Positions 26,204-34,335 of a stretch of DNA of 64,000 nt are shown one piece after another (within the stretch, counting starts at the first letter, position 1; every line of letters starts with the position of its first letter). A program made the position numbers and the translations under genes. The notes under the pieces were generated by a model, which saw nothing but the letters and a program-made list of their open reading frames with translations, ran no database searches and had not been told where the DNA came from. Source of the stretch: Candidatus Methylomirabilota bacterium. Lineage in GTDB: Bacteria > Methylomirabilota > Methylomirabilia > Methylomirabilales > Methylomirabilaceae. The DNA is taken from contig PQAM01000001.1 of assembly GCA_003104975.1 (NCBI GenBank), forward strand, positions 55,639 through 119,638. Reading direction: 5' to 3'.

Positions 26204-28456
26204 ATGAGCGGTTTCCAGTCGCTCCTTCAGCATCGCGGATTCATGGCCCTGCTTTTCACCCGCCTGCCGGATTTCCTGGTGCGGCTTTGCCTCTGGCTGC
26301 TGACTCACACCTTCTATCGCATCACGGTTATGGGACGGGCACACCTGCCTAAAGAAGGGGCGGTGCTCCTGATAGGTAATCACGTGTCGTTCGTGGATCC
26401 ATTCCTGCTGAGCGCCTGTACCCAGCGCTTTGTACGGTTCCTGATGTACCGCCCGCTGTATGAGGCGCCAGGGATTCACCAGGTCGCAAAGCTGATGGGC
26501 GCGATCCCCGTGGCAGGCACCGATTCCCGGAGTGACGTGGCCACAGCCCTGAAGACGGCACGCGAGCGATTGCGCGCGGGGGAGGTCGTCTGCATCTTCG
26601 CGGAAGGGGCCATCACCCGAACCGGTAATCTGCTCCCATTCAAAAAGGGGTTCGAAGCCATCGCAAAAGGGCTCGATGTTCCCATCGTACCCTTTCACCT
26701 TGACGACGTCTGGGGAAGCATCTTCAGCTTCCAGGGTGGCCGCTTCTTCTTCAAGTGGCCTCGACGGATCCCCTATCCTGTGACCATCTCCTTCGGTGCT
26801 CCCCTACAACAGCCCAGCGCCTTCGAGGTGCGACAGGCGGTGAGCCTGCTGGGCGCCGAGGCCGCCTTCTACCGCCGAGATCAGTGGCCGCTGGGTGAGG
26901 CCGCGCTGGCGACCATACGGCGCGAGTGGCGGCGCTTCGCGATGGCCGATTCCATGGGGCACAGGCTGCGTTTCGGCCAGGTCCTGATAGGGGCGCTCCT
27001 CTTCCACCGCGACGTCCTGAAACGATGTGATGGCCAGGAGATGGTCGGGCTACTGCTGCCACCGTCCGTTCCGGCCGCCCTCCTGAACCTGGCCCTCACC
27101 TTGGCCGGAAAAGTCCCAGTTAGCCTGAACTACACGGCCTCGGCCGAAGCGTTGCAGATTGCCATTGACCGTTGTGAACTGAAGACCATCTATACTTCCC
27201 AATTGTTCCTCGAAAAGCTGGGCCTGCCTCACCGAGATGGTATGGTCCTCGTGGAGGAAGTGACCCAGTCCTTCACCTGGTTTCAGAAGCTCAACGCCGC
27301 GCTGCTCGCGCGGCTGACGCCCGCGGCACTCCTCAGGCGTCTGCTGTCACCGAGAAGGTCTCAGATGGATGACCTGGCCACAGTGATCTTTTCCAGCGGC
27401 AGCACCGGCACTCCTAAAGGCGCCATGCTCAGTCACGGTAACATCGTCTCCAACATTGAGGCGATCCGACAGGTCTTGCAGATTGATCGGGACGACCGCC
27501 TTCTTGGGGTACTCCCCTTTTTCCACTCATTCGGCTTCACCGGGGCGCTGTGGCTTCCCCTACTCGCCGGTTCTGGCGTGATCTACCATTCAAATCCGCT
27601 CGACGCCCGCACCGTGGGCCAGCTCTCCGAGCAGCATCGCGTGACGCTGCTCATCGGGACACCAACCTTTTATCTGTCTTATCTGAGGCGCTGTTCGAAG
27701 GAGCAGTTCGCCACCCTGAGACTTGCCATCGTGGGCGCGGAAAAGCTCAAGGGAACAGTGGCCGAGTCGTTCCGGGAGCGGTTCGGCATCGATCTGTTGG
27801 AGGGCTATGGGTGCACAGAGCTCTCGCCCGTCGTGTCGGTCAATATCCCCGATGTGACCGAGGCGCGGCCGCGTCAGGTTGGACACAAGCCAGAGACCGC
27901 GGGTCATCCCCTGCCCGGCATCGCCGTCCGCATCGTTGATCCGGAGAGCTTTGGCGACCGACAGGTCAATGAGGAGGGTCTGGTACTGGTCAAAGGCCCC
28001 AACGTGATGCTGGGCTACCTGCACGAGCCTGAGCGGACCCAGCAGGTCATCCGGGACGGATGGTATATCACCGGCGACATCGGCCGCCTGGATGCCGACG
28101 GCTTTCTCACGATTACCGATCGGCTGAGCCGCTTCAGCAAGATCGGCGGCGAGATGGTCCCACACATCAAGATCGAGGAGGCGATCCAAGCAGCCCTTGG
28201 CACCACAGACCGGAAGTGCGTGGTGACCTCGCTTCCTGACGATCAGAAGGGCGAGCGGTTGATGGTGCTACACGAGCCGTTAGAGCTGGAGATAGATGAG
28301 ATGCTCCACCGGTTGCGAGGGATGGGTGTGCCAAACCTCTGGCTGCCGCGCAAGGAGAACTTTCTCCCCATCCAGGCGATTCCCCTGCTCGGCTCCGGTA
28401 AGCTCGACCTCACACGCGCGAAGGAGCTCGCCGCGCGGCTTGACCGGGAGCGATAA
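26204..28456 (+). CDS. Fused 1-acylglycerol-3-phosphate-type acyltransferase / acyl-ACP ligase (Aas-like)
   Basis: A 750-residue two-domain membrane-associated protein. The N-terminal PlsC-type acyltransferase has the catalytic HX4D (H60 to D65 in GNHVSFVDPF) and the FAEGAITRTG motif. The C-terminal half is an AMP-forming acyl ligase with the P-loop FSSGSTGTPKGAM (about residue 396), GYGCTELSP and TGDIGRLDADG. The architecture equals E. coli Aas, which re-acylates lyso-phospholipids. As the last gene of an operon with a GlpD-like oxidase and a PLP aminotransferase, it may instead acylate an amino-glycerol backbone. That role is inference; the domain calls are firm. Confidence 0.88.
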   Translation: MSGFQSLLQHRGFMALLFTRLPDFLVRLCLWLLTHTFYRITVMGRAHLPKEGAVLLIGNHVSFVDPFLLSACTQRFVRFLMYRPLYEAPGIHQVAKLMGAIPVAGTDSRSDVATALKTARERLRAGEVVCIFAEGAITRTGNLLPFKKGFEAIAKGLDVPIVPFHLDDVWGSIFSFQGGRFFFKWPRRIPYPVTISFGAPLQQPSAFEVRQAVSLLGAEAAFYRRDQWPLGEAALATIRREWRRFAMADSMGHRLRFGQVLIGALLFHRDVLKRCDGQEMVGLLLPPSVPAALLNLALTLAGKVPVSLNYTASAEALQIAIDRCELKTIYTSQLFLEKLGLPHRDGMVLVEEVTQSFTWFQKLNAALLARLTPAALLRRLLSPRRSQMDDLATVIFSSGSTGTPKGAMLSHGNIVSNIEAIRQVLQIDRDDRLLGVLPFFHSFGFTGALWLPLLAGSGVIYHSNPLDARTVGQLSEQHRVTLLIGTPTFYLSYLRRCSKEQFATLRLAIVGAEKLKGTVAESFRERFGIDLLEGYGCTELSPVVSVNIPDVTEARPRQVGHKPETAGHPLPGIAVRIVDPESFGDRQVNEEGLVLVKGPNVMLGYLHEPERTQQVIRDGWYITGDIGRLDADGFLTITDRLSRFSKIGGEMVPHIKIEEAIQAALGTTDRKCVVTSLPDDQKGERLMVLHEPLELEIDEMLHRLRGMGVPNLWLPRKENFLPIQAIPLLGSGKLDLTRAKELAARLDRER

Positions 28457-28480
28457 TCCCGGGATGCTTCGCCGATGAAC

Positions 28481-28750
28481 TCAGGCGACATCACCCGCAC
28501 CCTCTTCCGAACCCGCACCCGCCGGCCCCGGCAAACGTTGGAATACCATCTGCACCCTCTCCGACATCCGCGACGGAATCCGACGATCGCACTGGATCTG
28601 AACGGGAAGTGTGACTGTTCCAGTAGGGGGAGTCACGTTGTTTTTTGGAGCGCTGCCATGATACGGGCCTTGCACACCCGCGGCGATGTGGGCGGAGCCG
28701 GAGGTCGAATAGCCTAGCGTGACCTCCACGGTATTGCTTTTGACTGGAGA
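28481..28750 (-). pseudogene. Truncated copy of the exported protein gene at 30661
   Basis: The minus-strand reading here contains PVKSNTVEVTLGYSTS, GSAPKNNVT and VPVQIQCDRRIP, closely matching PIKSNTVEVTLGYSTS, GSAPKVDVT and VPVQIQCDRKVP in the protein at 30661-31191. The signal peptide and N-terminus are missing and the C-terminus diverges after VQMVF. It is most simply a duplicated fragment left beside the main locus, on the far side of a toxin-antitoxin pair. Confidence 0.7.
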
Positions 28751-28799
28751 CTGAGGCTTGACACTCTGTGGGAAAGTGGGTATATTCTTTTTGCCCACA

Positions 28800-28892
28800 A
28801 AGCGGGGACGTTATGGTTCCCCTCGCCCCCTCGGGTACCGGGCACCCTCTCGGTGTGGTGCGGAGAGGGTTCGGGTTCGGGGGATTTTCTAA
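28800..28892. repeat. CCTCGCCCCCTCGG / GAGAGGGTTCGG repeat unit
   Basis: A CCCTCTC-rich inverted stretch lies between the gene fragment and the toxin-antitoxin start. It resembles in composition the CCCTCTCCC units at 40650 and 19690 but is more degenerate. Confidence 0.4.
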
Positions 28893-28916
28893 CCAGGGCT
28901 AAAGAGAGGTCGAGCA

Positions 28917-29252
28917 ATGACATCAGTCAATGAAGCGTTGTTGGATGAACATTTCACCGCCGTTGGAAAGGGCACCTTGGACAGCAAGAAGCGCATCGCT
29001 CTCACGAAAGCCATAGAAGCCCTGCAAGCCGTCATCGGCGAGGACGTGGAAAGGCTGCGCTTCAAGATCGCTTGCAACAAGGCGGGCCAGATCCTGCTCT
29101 CCCCAGAAGTTACCGTTCCCCTCCATGAAGCCTGGCTTTATACAAACAAAGCTGCACTGGAGAGCGTGCGCCGAGGCATAGCAGAAGCCGGACGCGGTAA
29201 GGCACGAAAGATCGGCTCTTTCGCTAAGCACGCCAAAGACGAAATCGATTAG
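28917..29252 (+). CDS. Antitoxin-like protein of a type II toxin-antitoxin pair
   Basis: A 111-residue soluble protein. A helical N-terminal part is followed by a segment AGQILLSPEVTVPLHEAWLYTN that resembles short AbrB-like/antitoxin strands, then a basic C-terminal tail (RRGIAEAGRGKARKIGSF). The ATG at 28917 follows AGAGAGGT. Its stop is 7 bp before a RelE/ParE-like toxin gene, and this small-gene pairing is the main reason for the call. No DNA-binding motif is certain. Confidence 0.65.
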   Translation: MTSVNEALLDEHFTAVGKGTLDSKKRIALTKAIEALQAVIGEDVERLRFKIACNKAGQILLSPEVTVPLHEAWLYTNKAALESVRRGIAEAGRGKARKIGSFAKHAKDEID

Positions 29253-29259
29253 GTTAAGC

Positions 29260-29556
29260 GTGCCTCAATTCACGCTGACATTCACCCTCACCGCATGTCG
29301 GCAATTAGAGGCACTTGAGCGAGACGGTCTAGAAAAGCGCCTGAAAGCCGTACGAAAGACCCTCGGCCTCATGGAAACCAACCTGCACCATCCGAGTCTT
29401 AACACCCACGAATACACAAGCCTGAAGGGTGCGCACGGTGAAAAGGTCTTTGCAGCCTACGCCGAGAGTAAGACGCCGGCCGCCTACCGAATCTTCTGGC
29501 ACTACGGCACAAAGCGGGGTGAGATCATCGTCATTGCGATCACGCCCCATCCGTGA
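29260..29556 (+). CDS. RelE/ParE-like toxin
   Basis: A 98-residue basic protein beginning at GTG. The segment KGAHGEKVFAAYAES followed by AAYRIFWHYGTKRGEIIVIAITPHP has the beta-strand order and terminal IxxITPHP pattern of RelE/ParE-superfamily toxins, which cleave ribosome-bound mRNA or poison gyrase. It follows its presumed antitoxin after 7 bp. Which subgroup it belongs to cannot be told by reading. Confidence 0.72.
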   Translation: MPQFTLTFTLTACRQLEALERDGLEKRLKAVRKTLGLMETNLHHPSLNTHEYTSLKGAHGEKVFAAYAESKTPAAYRIFWHYGTKRGEIIVIAITPHP

Positions 29557-29843
29557 AAGCCCCGCTATCCCTGACCGGCACCTACCCACAGGCCGTCAGG
29601 TCACCGTGTGCCGGCGCGCTGTGATCGCGCCAAAGGCAAGAGCGCTTATTCTAGGGCGCACACAATACAGCGTTCCTCTTGACATTTCGGTCAACAATCC
29701 CACGATGTCGCCACCTCGATCCAGATGTTCCACTTCGCGTCGCGGTCCGTCCCGCCTTTGGCGCCACCTTCGAGGGTCATCTTCTGCCACGTCGATCCAG
29801 CCTATTCTGTTCCGCTATCCTCTTTTCTCGTCTACAAAGCCGG
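29557..29843. other. Gene-free gap
   Basis: Nothing convincing is present. A short minus-strand stretch (about 29700-29800) reads like protein (KMTLEGGAKGGTDRDAKWN) but is closed by stops on both sides. It may be a relic of another exported-protein gene. Confidence 0.4.
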
Positions 29844-30629
29844 TTACGGCCCAGACGGGTCCTCAGTGGTCAGAAACAGTTGATTGTTCATGTAGTTCGA
29901 TTCTCTGACCTGGCGACCAGGATTGACGTGGACCCGAAACGTACAGCAGTTCGCGACATTCTTAACATCACCAATATCAAGAAACTGCTTCAACTCCCGC
30001 TCGGTGCCGGCGTTCAATTGATCGACAGGAATATCGATCTTCACCTCGGTTCTGCTGGGCAGGTGGCCTGTTATCCGAACGTAAAAGTCTCTCGCAAAGA
30101 CCATACCGACATTTTTGAGTTTGATCGTCACGTACGAGGAATCACCATAGGCATCGCCATGGCCTTTATAGATCGATCCCGCGAGGACTGTCAGGTCGGC
30201 GAGACCCGGATCCGTTTTGAGACACCGTTCCGGTGTGGCTGCGTCGCCGCTTGTGCTCAGCACCTTGATGCGGTAGCAATACTCCACACCGGCTGCGACG
30301 CCCTCATCCCTCCAGACGAAAAGCTGTCCGGTACCGGCGCTTGGATTCTGGGTGCTCCCTGGGACCCATGCTCGAATCACTTGATGGACGACCTGCCAGT
30401 TTTGTTGGGGCAGCTTCACCCGTCGCTCAATCGCAAATCCTCCCTCGTTCGTCGAGGCATCTCGCCATCGAACCGTGATCGATCGGCCCGCCTGCCCGGT
30501 CACCGTGCTTTGGAGGGTGAAATCCGTCGGCGGTGCGGGAGCCAGGCCAATCGCGACAGCGCTGGTCATGGCTCCCAGGGTGACTACCGAAACAGCCGCA
30601 ATCGCGATGGTGAAGGATTTAGCCCGCAT
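29844..30629 (-). CDS. Exported protein with Fn3-like and CARDB-like domains
   Basis: A 261-residue protein. A signal peptide (1-26, ending TSAVAIG) is followed by a fibronectin type III-like module (about 35-125; TVRWRDASTNEGGFAIERR and YCYRIKVLS). A CARDB-like adhesion module follows (about 140-255; VTIKLKNVGMVFARDFYVRI ... PGRQVRESNYMNNQ), whose E-S/E-x-N-x2-N ending recurs in the proteins at 32652 and 35085. Such modules bind surfaces, carbohydrates or partner proteins. It is the last gene of a 13-kb minus-strand run of exported proteins behind an ECF sigma/anti-sigma pair. Good AGGAGG ribosome site. Confidence 0.75.
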   Translation of the reverse strand: MRAKSFTIAIAAVSVVTLGAMTSAVAIGLAPAPPTDFTLQSTVTGQAGRSITVRWRDASTNEGGFAIERRVKLPQQNWQVVHQVIRAWVPGSTQNPSAGTGQLFVWRDEGVAAGVEYCYRIKVLSTSGDAATPERCLKTDPGLADLTVLAGSIYKGHGDAYGDSSYVTIKLKNVGMVFARDFYVRITGHLPSRTEVKIDIPVDQLNAGTERELKQFLDIGDVKNVANCCTFRVHVNPGRQVRESNYMNNQLFLTTEDPSGP

Positions 30630-30660
30630 TGCTCTTTCCTCCTGCTCGGTCGCGGATCAT

Positions 30661-31191
30661 TCAGGGCTTCACCCCTGGCGCGAGCGGCAGGGGACGCCCT
30701 GCTGGCGAGGGCATGGGTGATGAAGGTGAGGTTCCAATCCCTGCCCTTGCACCAACACCACAGAGTGAATTATATGGGATCGAATAGTCTGTCTTTGCGA
30801 GAGGGATGCTGCTTGACCCTGTGGGCAGAGACGTTTGACCGTATAGGGTAAATGACATCTGGACACGCCTCGATCCCAGCGCCGGGACCTTGCGATCGCA
30901 CTGGATCTGAACCGGCACCCTGGCCTGCCCATTACCCTTGGTCACGTCAACTTTAGGGGCGCTCCCTTGGTATGGCGACTCGACTGTCGCTGAGATATGG
31001 GCTGAGTTAGACGTTGAATAGCCAAGCGTGACTTCGACGGTGTTGCTTTTGATCGGCTGATTCATGTCAATGATACCGACAGCCTTCGCACCAAGCACCT
31101 TCAGTTCTGTTCCAGCCAAGGCTGCTCCTGGTGCCATGCTCAGTACCGTAAGAGTCATCAAACCGACTACCACATATTGACGGTACATCAT
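30661..31191 (-). CDS. Exported protein of unknown function
   Basis: A 176-residue protein with a signal peptide (MMYRQYVVVGLMTLTVLSM..ALAG). I do not recognise the mature domain: it has beta-rich segments (KSNTVEVTLGYSTSNSAHI, VPVQIQCDRKVP, RRVQMSF) and a Pro-rich tail. The ATG at 31191 lies 5 bp after AGGAGG; the GTG at 31197 is inside that site. A truncated copy of this gene lies at 28481-28750 on the same strand, so the family has duplicated locally. It belongs to the exported-protein run. Confidence 0.7.
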   Translation of the reverse strand: MMYRQYVVVGLMTLTVLSMAPGAALAGTELKVLGAKAVGIIDMNQPIKSNTVEVTLGYSTSNSAHISATVESPYQGSAPKVDVTKGNGQARVPVQIQCDRKVPALGSRRVQMSFTLYGQTSLPTGSSSIPLAKTDYSIPYNSLCGVGARAGIGTSPSSPMPSPAGRPLPLAPGVKP

Positions 31192-31245
31192 GCTCACCTC
31201 CTACGTGCCGAGTCAGATCGGCACTCACGTTCACGATACTTCTTG

Positions 31246-31635
31246 CTACTTATTCTTGGATGGGTCATCAAGGGCTCTTCGAAGTGTGCCGCCGGACGTT
31301 CCTTCCTTTGGATCGGAAGCGTCCTTTTTCCGTTGCTGCGCGCCGCCGGTAGGGTCAACATGTGGAAACATTCCACTGCTGACGATTGCGCCGTTCACAA
31401 CGATGATCTTCTTCCCATCGGCGGTTGCATAAGTTGCATTTGGAGCCGGCACCCACTTCCCATTCTGGCCAAGCAACATCAAGGTACTACCCGAGATCTT
31501 TGCCTTCTGGGCGACCTTTGAATTGGGGCCGGTGAGCATCAGTTCGGTATCCCCAGCCATCGCGACGGGTGCTCCCAGTGCAAAGCCCATCAGGGACACC
31601 CCAAGCAGAGTTGAGCGTAAGGTCCAGTGAGACAT
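31246..31635 (-). CDS. Small exported protein, paralogue of 33274 product
   Basis: A 129-residue protein with a signal peptide (SLMGFALGAPVAMAG). The mature N-terminus GDTELMLTGPNSKVAQKAKI and the segment TLMLLGQNGKWVPAP are nearly the same as in the protein at 33274, while the C-terminal tails differ but both end in a short EGT.G..LRR..-type helix. The function is unknown. The start at 31635 follows AGGAGGAAC. The conserved core with a variable tail suggests a structural or matrix role. Confidence 0.7.
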   Translation of the reverse strand: MSHWTLRSTLLGVSLMGFALGAPVAMAGDTELMLTGPNSKVAQKAKISGSTLMLLGQNGKWVPAPNATYATADGKKIIVVNGAIVSSGMFPHVDPTGGAQQRKKDASDPKEGTSGGTLRRALDDPSKNK

Positions 31636-31677
31636 GGATCGTTCCTCCTTTCCGGTCGCGCTCAGCGACCTGTGGGT

Positions 31678-31780
31678 TCTATATGTAGCGACGTAAACCG
31701 CAACAATGGCCGTCATACCCGCGCAAGCGGGTATCCAGTAACATCAATGGATTCCCGCTTCAGGACTGCGGGAATGACGC
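31678..31780. repeat. Dispersed palindromic repeat with conserved arm
   Basis: The arm TATGTAGCGACGTAAACCGC followed by AACAATGGCCGTCAT leads into the CCCGCGCAAGCGGG palindrome and ends GCGGGAATGACGC. The same arm occurs in reverse orientation at 43888-43936 and in degenerate form at 19636-19680, so the unit is a roughly 100-bp mobile-looking repeat. Confidence 0.7.
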
Positions 31781-31801
31781 TACCGGTAATGTAATTAAGC
31801 A

Positions 31802-32569
31802 CTACCGTGCACACCGGAATCCGACCCCCGGGGGCGCGACCGCCGGAGTGACGTCGCCGAACACAGAAAAGACGCCGGCATCCGACAAATCGTCCCAGCG
31901 GCCGCCGCGAATCAACGCACCAGGGCCCGTCGTGGTGCTCGCCCCTGCCAGGCAGTTTGAATCAAAACTCCCAAGCAAAGAGGGAACACAGGTCGTACTG
32001 CGCGGCACCCAGTCGGCTACCCACTCCGCCACGTTCCCCACCATGTCGAACGCTCCCACGTTGGAGAGACAACTCGGGGTGCCCGTTGGGCCGGGACCAC
32101 CCGCGCTTACGATACAGGGCGCACCGTCCGGCGTCCCGAGCGCTGCGGCCTGCCACTCAGCGTTGGTCGGCAGGCGCTTGTAGGAGTTTCTCGCGGCAGC
32201 GGCAGCCTGGAACCATGTAACGAATTGGGATGGCGTGACACCGGGGATCGAGACAGCATAGATATCCATGCAACCGCTGCCGGTCTCCTGGCAACCGGCA
32301 GCAGCGAGGTCTCCTGACGCCAGCCCGAGTTGGGTCGCGCCTGCTGCGGTGAGGTCGGCCAGGGCGACATTACCCTTTCTGATCTTCTTGATCACGGACG
32401 TATTCGTCGTCTGCCAGATACTGGCCTCGTACTTGTCCATACAGAGGGTACCCGACCGCACCGAATCGGCGGAACAGCCGTGTTTCGTGGTATGCGTCGC
32501 GTCTGCAGGCAGGGCCCAGCCAAGCCACAGTCCAGTGACGCCTGCTACCAGCACTCCGATTTTTCGCAT
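31802..32569 (-). CDS. Exported SUMF1/FGE-like (formylglycine-generating enzyme-like) protein
   Basis: A 255-residue protein with a signal peptide (1-25, ending LPADATH). The fold matches the FGE-sulfatase family: CMDKYEASI near the N-terminus, KRLPTNAEWQAAAL (about 133), NVGAFDMVGNVAEWVADW (about 170) and the terminal GVGFRCAR. True FGE oxidises a Cys in sulfatases; many exported relatives lack this activity and serve as sugar- or protein-binding domains. No sulfatase gene is seen here. The second ATG is chosen because it is 5 bp from AGGAGG. It sits amid the exported-protein run. Confidence 0.85.
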   Translation of the reverse strand: MRKIGVLVAGVTGLWLGWALPADATHTTKHGCSADSVRSGTLCMDKYEASIWQTTNTSVIKKIRKGNVALADLTAAGATQLGLASGDLAAAGCQETGSGCMDIYAVSIPGVTPSQFVTWFQAAAAARNSYKRLPTNAEWQAAALGTPDGAPCIVSAGGPGPTGTPSCLSNVGAFDMVGNVAEWVADWVPRSTTCVPSLLGSFDSNCLAGASTTTGPGALIRGGRWDDLSDAGVFSVFGDVTPAVAPPGVGFRCAR

Positions 32570-32651
32570 CATCTCCTCCTGTTAGGAGCCGGAGGTTGCC
32601 CGGCCCCGTGTGTAGCTTCTGGGCGATCGCGCATTGCGGCCGCCTTCCTCT

Positions 32652-33188
32652 CTAATCGACGATACACACGCCCACAGCGAAGTTGTTCAGTTCGTTCGAT
32701 TCTTCGATCTGCGGCGGAGCATCAACAAACACGGTGAACACGCAATCGGGCCCACAGGCGGCTGCCGGGATCTCGATCGCCGGTAGCGGGACAATTGCAC
32801 CCGGTGGGATCCCTCCGTGTATGCGGGGCAGCTCCGTTTTCCCCGCCTTGGGAAAGCGAACGGTGGCCGCCGTCATCTTCGCTGGGGTCGCGACAGCCCC
32901 CTGATTCTTGACGTAGAGCACCAGATTCCCGCTGGAATCTTTGGCGCACAGTCCTGATCCTGTCGGGTTTGTAATCGGGACCAGATCAGGCTTTCCAACC
33001 TGAAATCCAGGGTGAGGTTGCACTTTCACTCCGGACGTGGACGGCTTGGACGTGGACGGCTTGGAAGATTTCCGCAGAGGTGCAGGCAGAACATCTTCGC
33101 CAGCAATCACCTGGCCAGTCACACTGAGGATTGCGAGTGTGACTAAGCAGAGCGCTGTTAAGAGTAGCGGTTGCCGCCTTGCGTGCAT
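32652..33188 (-). CDS. Exported CARDB-domain protein
   Basis: A 178-residue protein with a signal peptide (LLLTALCLVTLAILSVTGQVIAG). A spacer with two copies of KPSTS (about 40-50) precedes a CARDB-like module: KPDLVPI, LVLYVKNQGAVATPAKMTA, IPAAACGPDCVFTVFVD, and an ending EESNELNNFAVGVC typical of the family. Cysteine pairs (CGPDC) suggest extracytoplasmic folding. CARDB modules are adhesive and found in cell-surface and protease-linked proteins. It resembles the product of 35085 in layout. Confidence 0.75.
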   Translation of the reverse strand: MHARRQPLLLTALCLVTLAILSVTGQVIAGEDVLPAPLRKSSKPSTSKPSTSGVKVQPHPGFQVGKPDLVPITNPTGSGLCAKDSSGNLVLYVKNQGAVATPAKMTAATVRFPKAGKTELPRIHGGIPPGAIVPLPAIEIPAAACGPDCVFTVFVDAPPQIEESNELNNFAVGVCIVD

Positions 33189-33273
33189 GGTTGCTTCCCT
33201 TTCCAACACCATTCTTTATGGTCACGCCGAGCCCGTCTGACGCCGCGCCACAGGCGCGTTGGTCAGAGCCCAC

Positions 33274-33654
33274 TCATCGGGCCTGTTGCATACCTCTTCG
33301 AAGGGCATCCCCGGCGGTCCCTTCCTTCGGGGGTGGGACGTTCTTCTCCCTGCGCATCGGGACGGGAGCATTCTCGGGGCTCACAATACCTGGCACGATA
33401 ACACCTCGCTGGACGATGATCTCCTTGCTGCCCCCATCCATGGCTCGATAGGTGCCCTCTGGGGCAGTGGCCCACTTCCCGTTCTGACCCAGCAGCATCA
33501 GTGTGTTTCCAACGATCTTGGCCTTTTGTGCCACATTCGAGTTCGGTCCAATGAGCATCAGCTCGGTTTCTCCAGCCATGGCGACAGATGCGCCTACCGC
33601 CAAGCTCATCAGGAACAGCCCGAACAGGATTGCATATAACCTCCGGTAAGACAT
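33274..33654 (-). CDS. Small exported protein, paralogue of 31246 product
   Basis: A 126-residue protein with a signal peptide ending VGASVAMAG. The mature start GETELMLIGPNSNVAQKAKI and NTLMLLGQNGKWATAP align with the product of 31246, showing local duplication with the SUMF1 and CARDB genes now between the copies. I cannot assign a function. The start at 33654 follows GAGGAC; a further upstream ATG adds eight residues and is less well placed. Confidence 0.68.
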   Translation of the reverse strand: MSYRRLYAILFGLFLMSLAVGASVAMAGETELMLIGPNSNVAQKAKIVGNTLMLLGQNGKWATAPEGTYRAMDGGSKEIIVQRGVIVPGIVSPENAPVPMRREKNVPPPKEGTAGDALRRGMQQAR

Positions 33655-33667
33655 AGGTCGGTCCTCC

Positions 33668-34228
33668 TCATTTCGCAAGGTCGGTAACAGGTCGGGGTTT
33701 TATGTATGGCGCTCTTGTGAAAATAGCAAGCAGATCGTGGCCGCTGCGTTCCAGTCGGTCGTTGGCAGGGTTGCCGTCTCCCTTAGAGTCCACGTCGTAG
33801 TTTATCCGCAGCTTGTAAGTCGGAGGGAACTCCCAGTCCCCTCCGTAATCACCATCGATAGTCAGTTCATAAACCAGTGCCATCTCCTGGCCCTGGGCAA
33901 GATCTCTCAAGACCTGGTGCGCGACGATCCTTGGACCTTCGAGAAGATAAACGTCCCCTCGGGGTTTCGTTTCATAAGAGCCTGGCCCTACGCTCTTCAC
34001 GACGCCGGTCACCCTTACGCGCCCTTCCGTCTCCCCTGATCGCGAGACGACGGTGAAATCGATCCGCTGGGCGGCGAGATCGGATCTGAGTTTGAGTGGT
34101 GGCATTTGGGGTACCTTCGGCCCCGGTCCAGGAGGAACCTTCTGAACCACCGGCCCCTGCGCCCACGCTAATCCTGCCGCGGTCAACACCGCCATCCCCA
34201 CTGCAACAACCCAACGGCTTTTCTTCAT
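33668..34228 (-). CDS. Exported protein, paralogue of 34336 product
   Basis: A 186-residue protein with a signal peptide (KKSRWVVAVGMAVLTAAGLAWAQ) and a Pro-rich spacer. The mature part has DLAAQRIDFTVVSRSGETEG followed by RVRVTGVVKSVGPGSYE, shared with the product of 34336, and ends in a CARDB-like fashion (NPANDRLERSGHDL). The function is unknown; the beta-rich repeat of a single module suggests an adhesive or structural role. The start at 34228 follows GAGGATCACGTC. The stop lies 13 bp from the next gene. Confidence 0.7.
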   Translation of the reverse strand: MKKSRWVVAVGMAVLTAAGLAWAQGPVVQKVPPGPGPKVPQMPPLKLRSDLAAQRIDFTVVSRSGETEGRVRVTGVVKSVGPGSYETKPRGDVYLLEGPRIVAHQVLRDLAQGQEMALVYELTIDGDYGGDWEFPPTYKLRINYDVDSKGDGNPANDRLERSGHDLLAIFTRAPYIKPRPVTDLAK

Positions 34229-34335
34229 GACGTGATCCTCCTCTGGCGACAGCGTAAGATCCGTTGATCCCATCGAATGCACGTCGCGCGTGTTCGCGTG
34301 TCAAGTCTCTCATGAGACATGGATCGATTCGCCTT

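Noticed and set aside
29679..30851. 390-residue plus-strand frame
   Set aside because: Antisense of the exported Fn3/CARDB-like gene, which has a signal peptide and a ribosome site.
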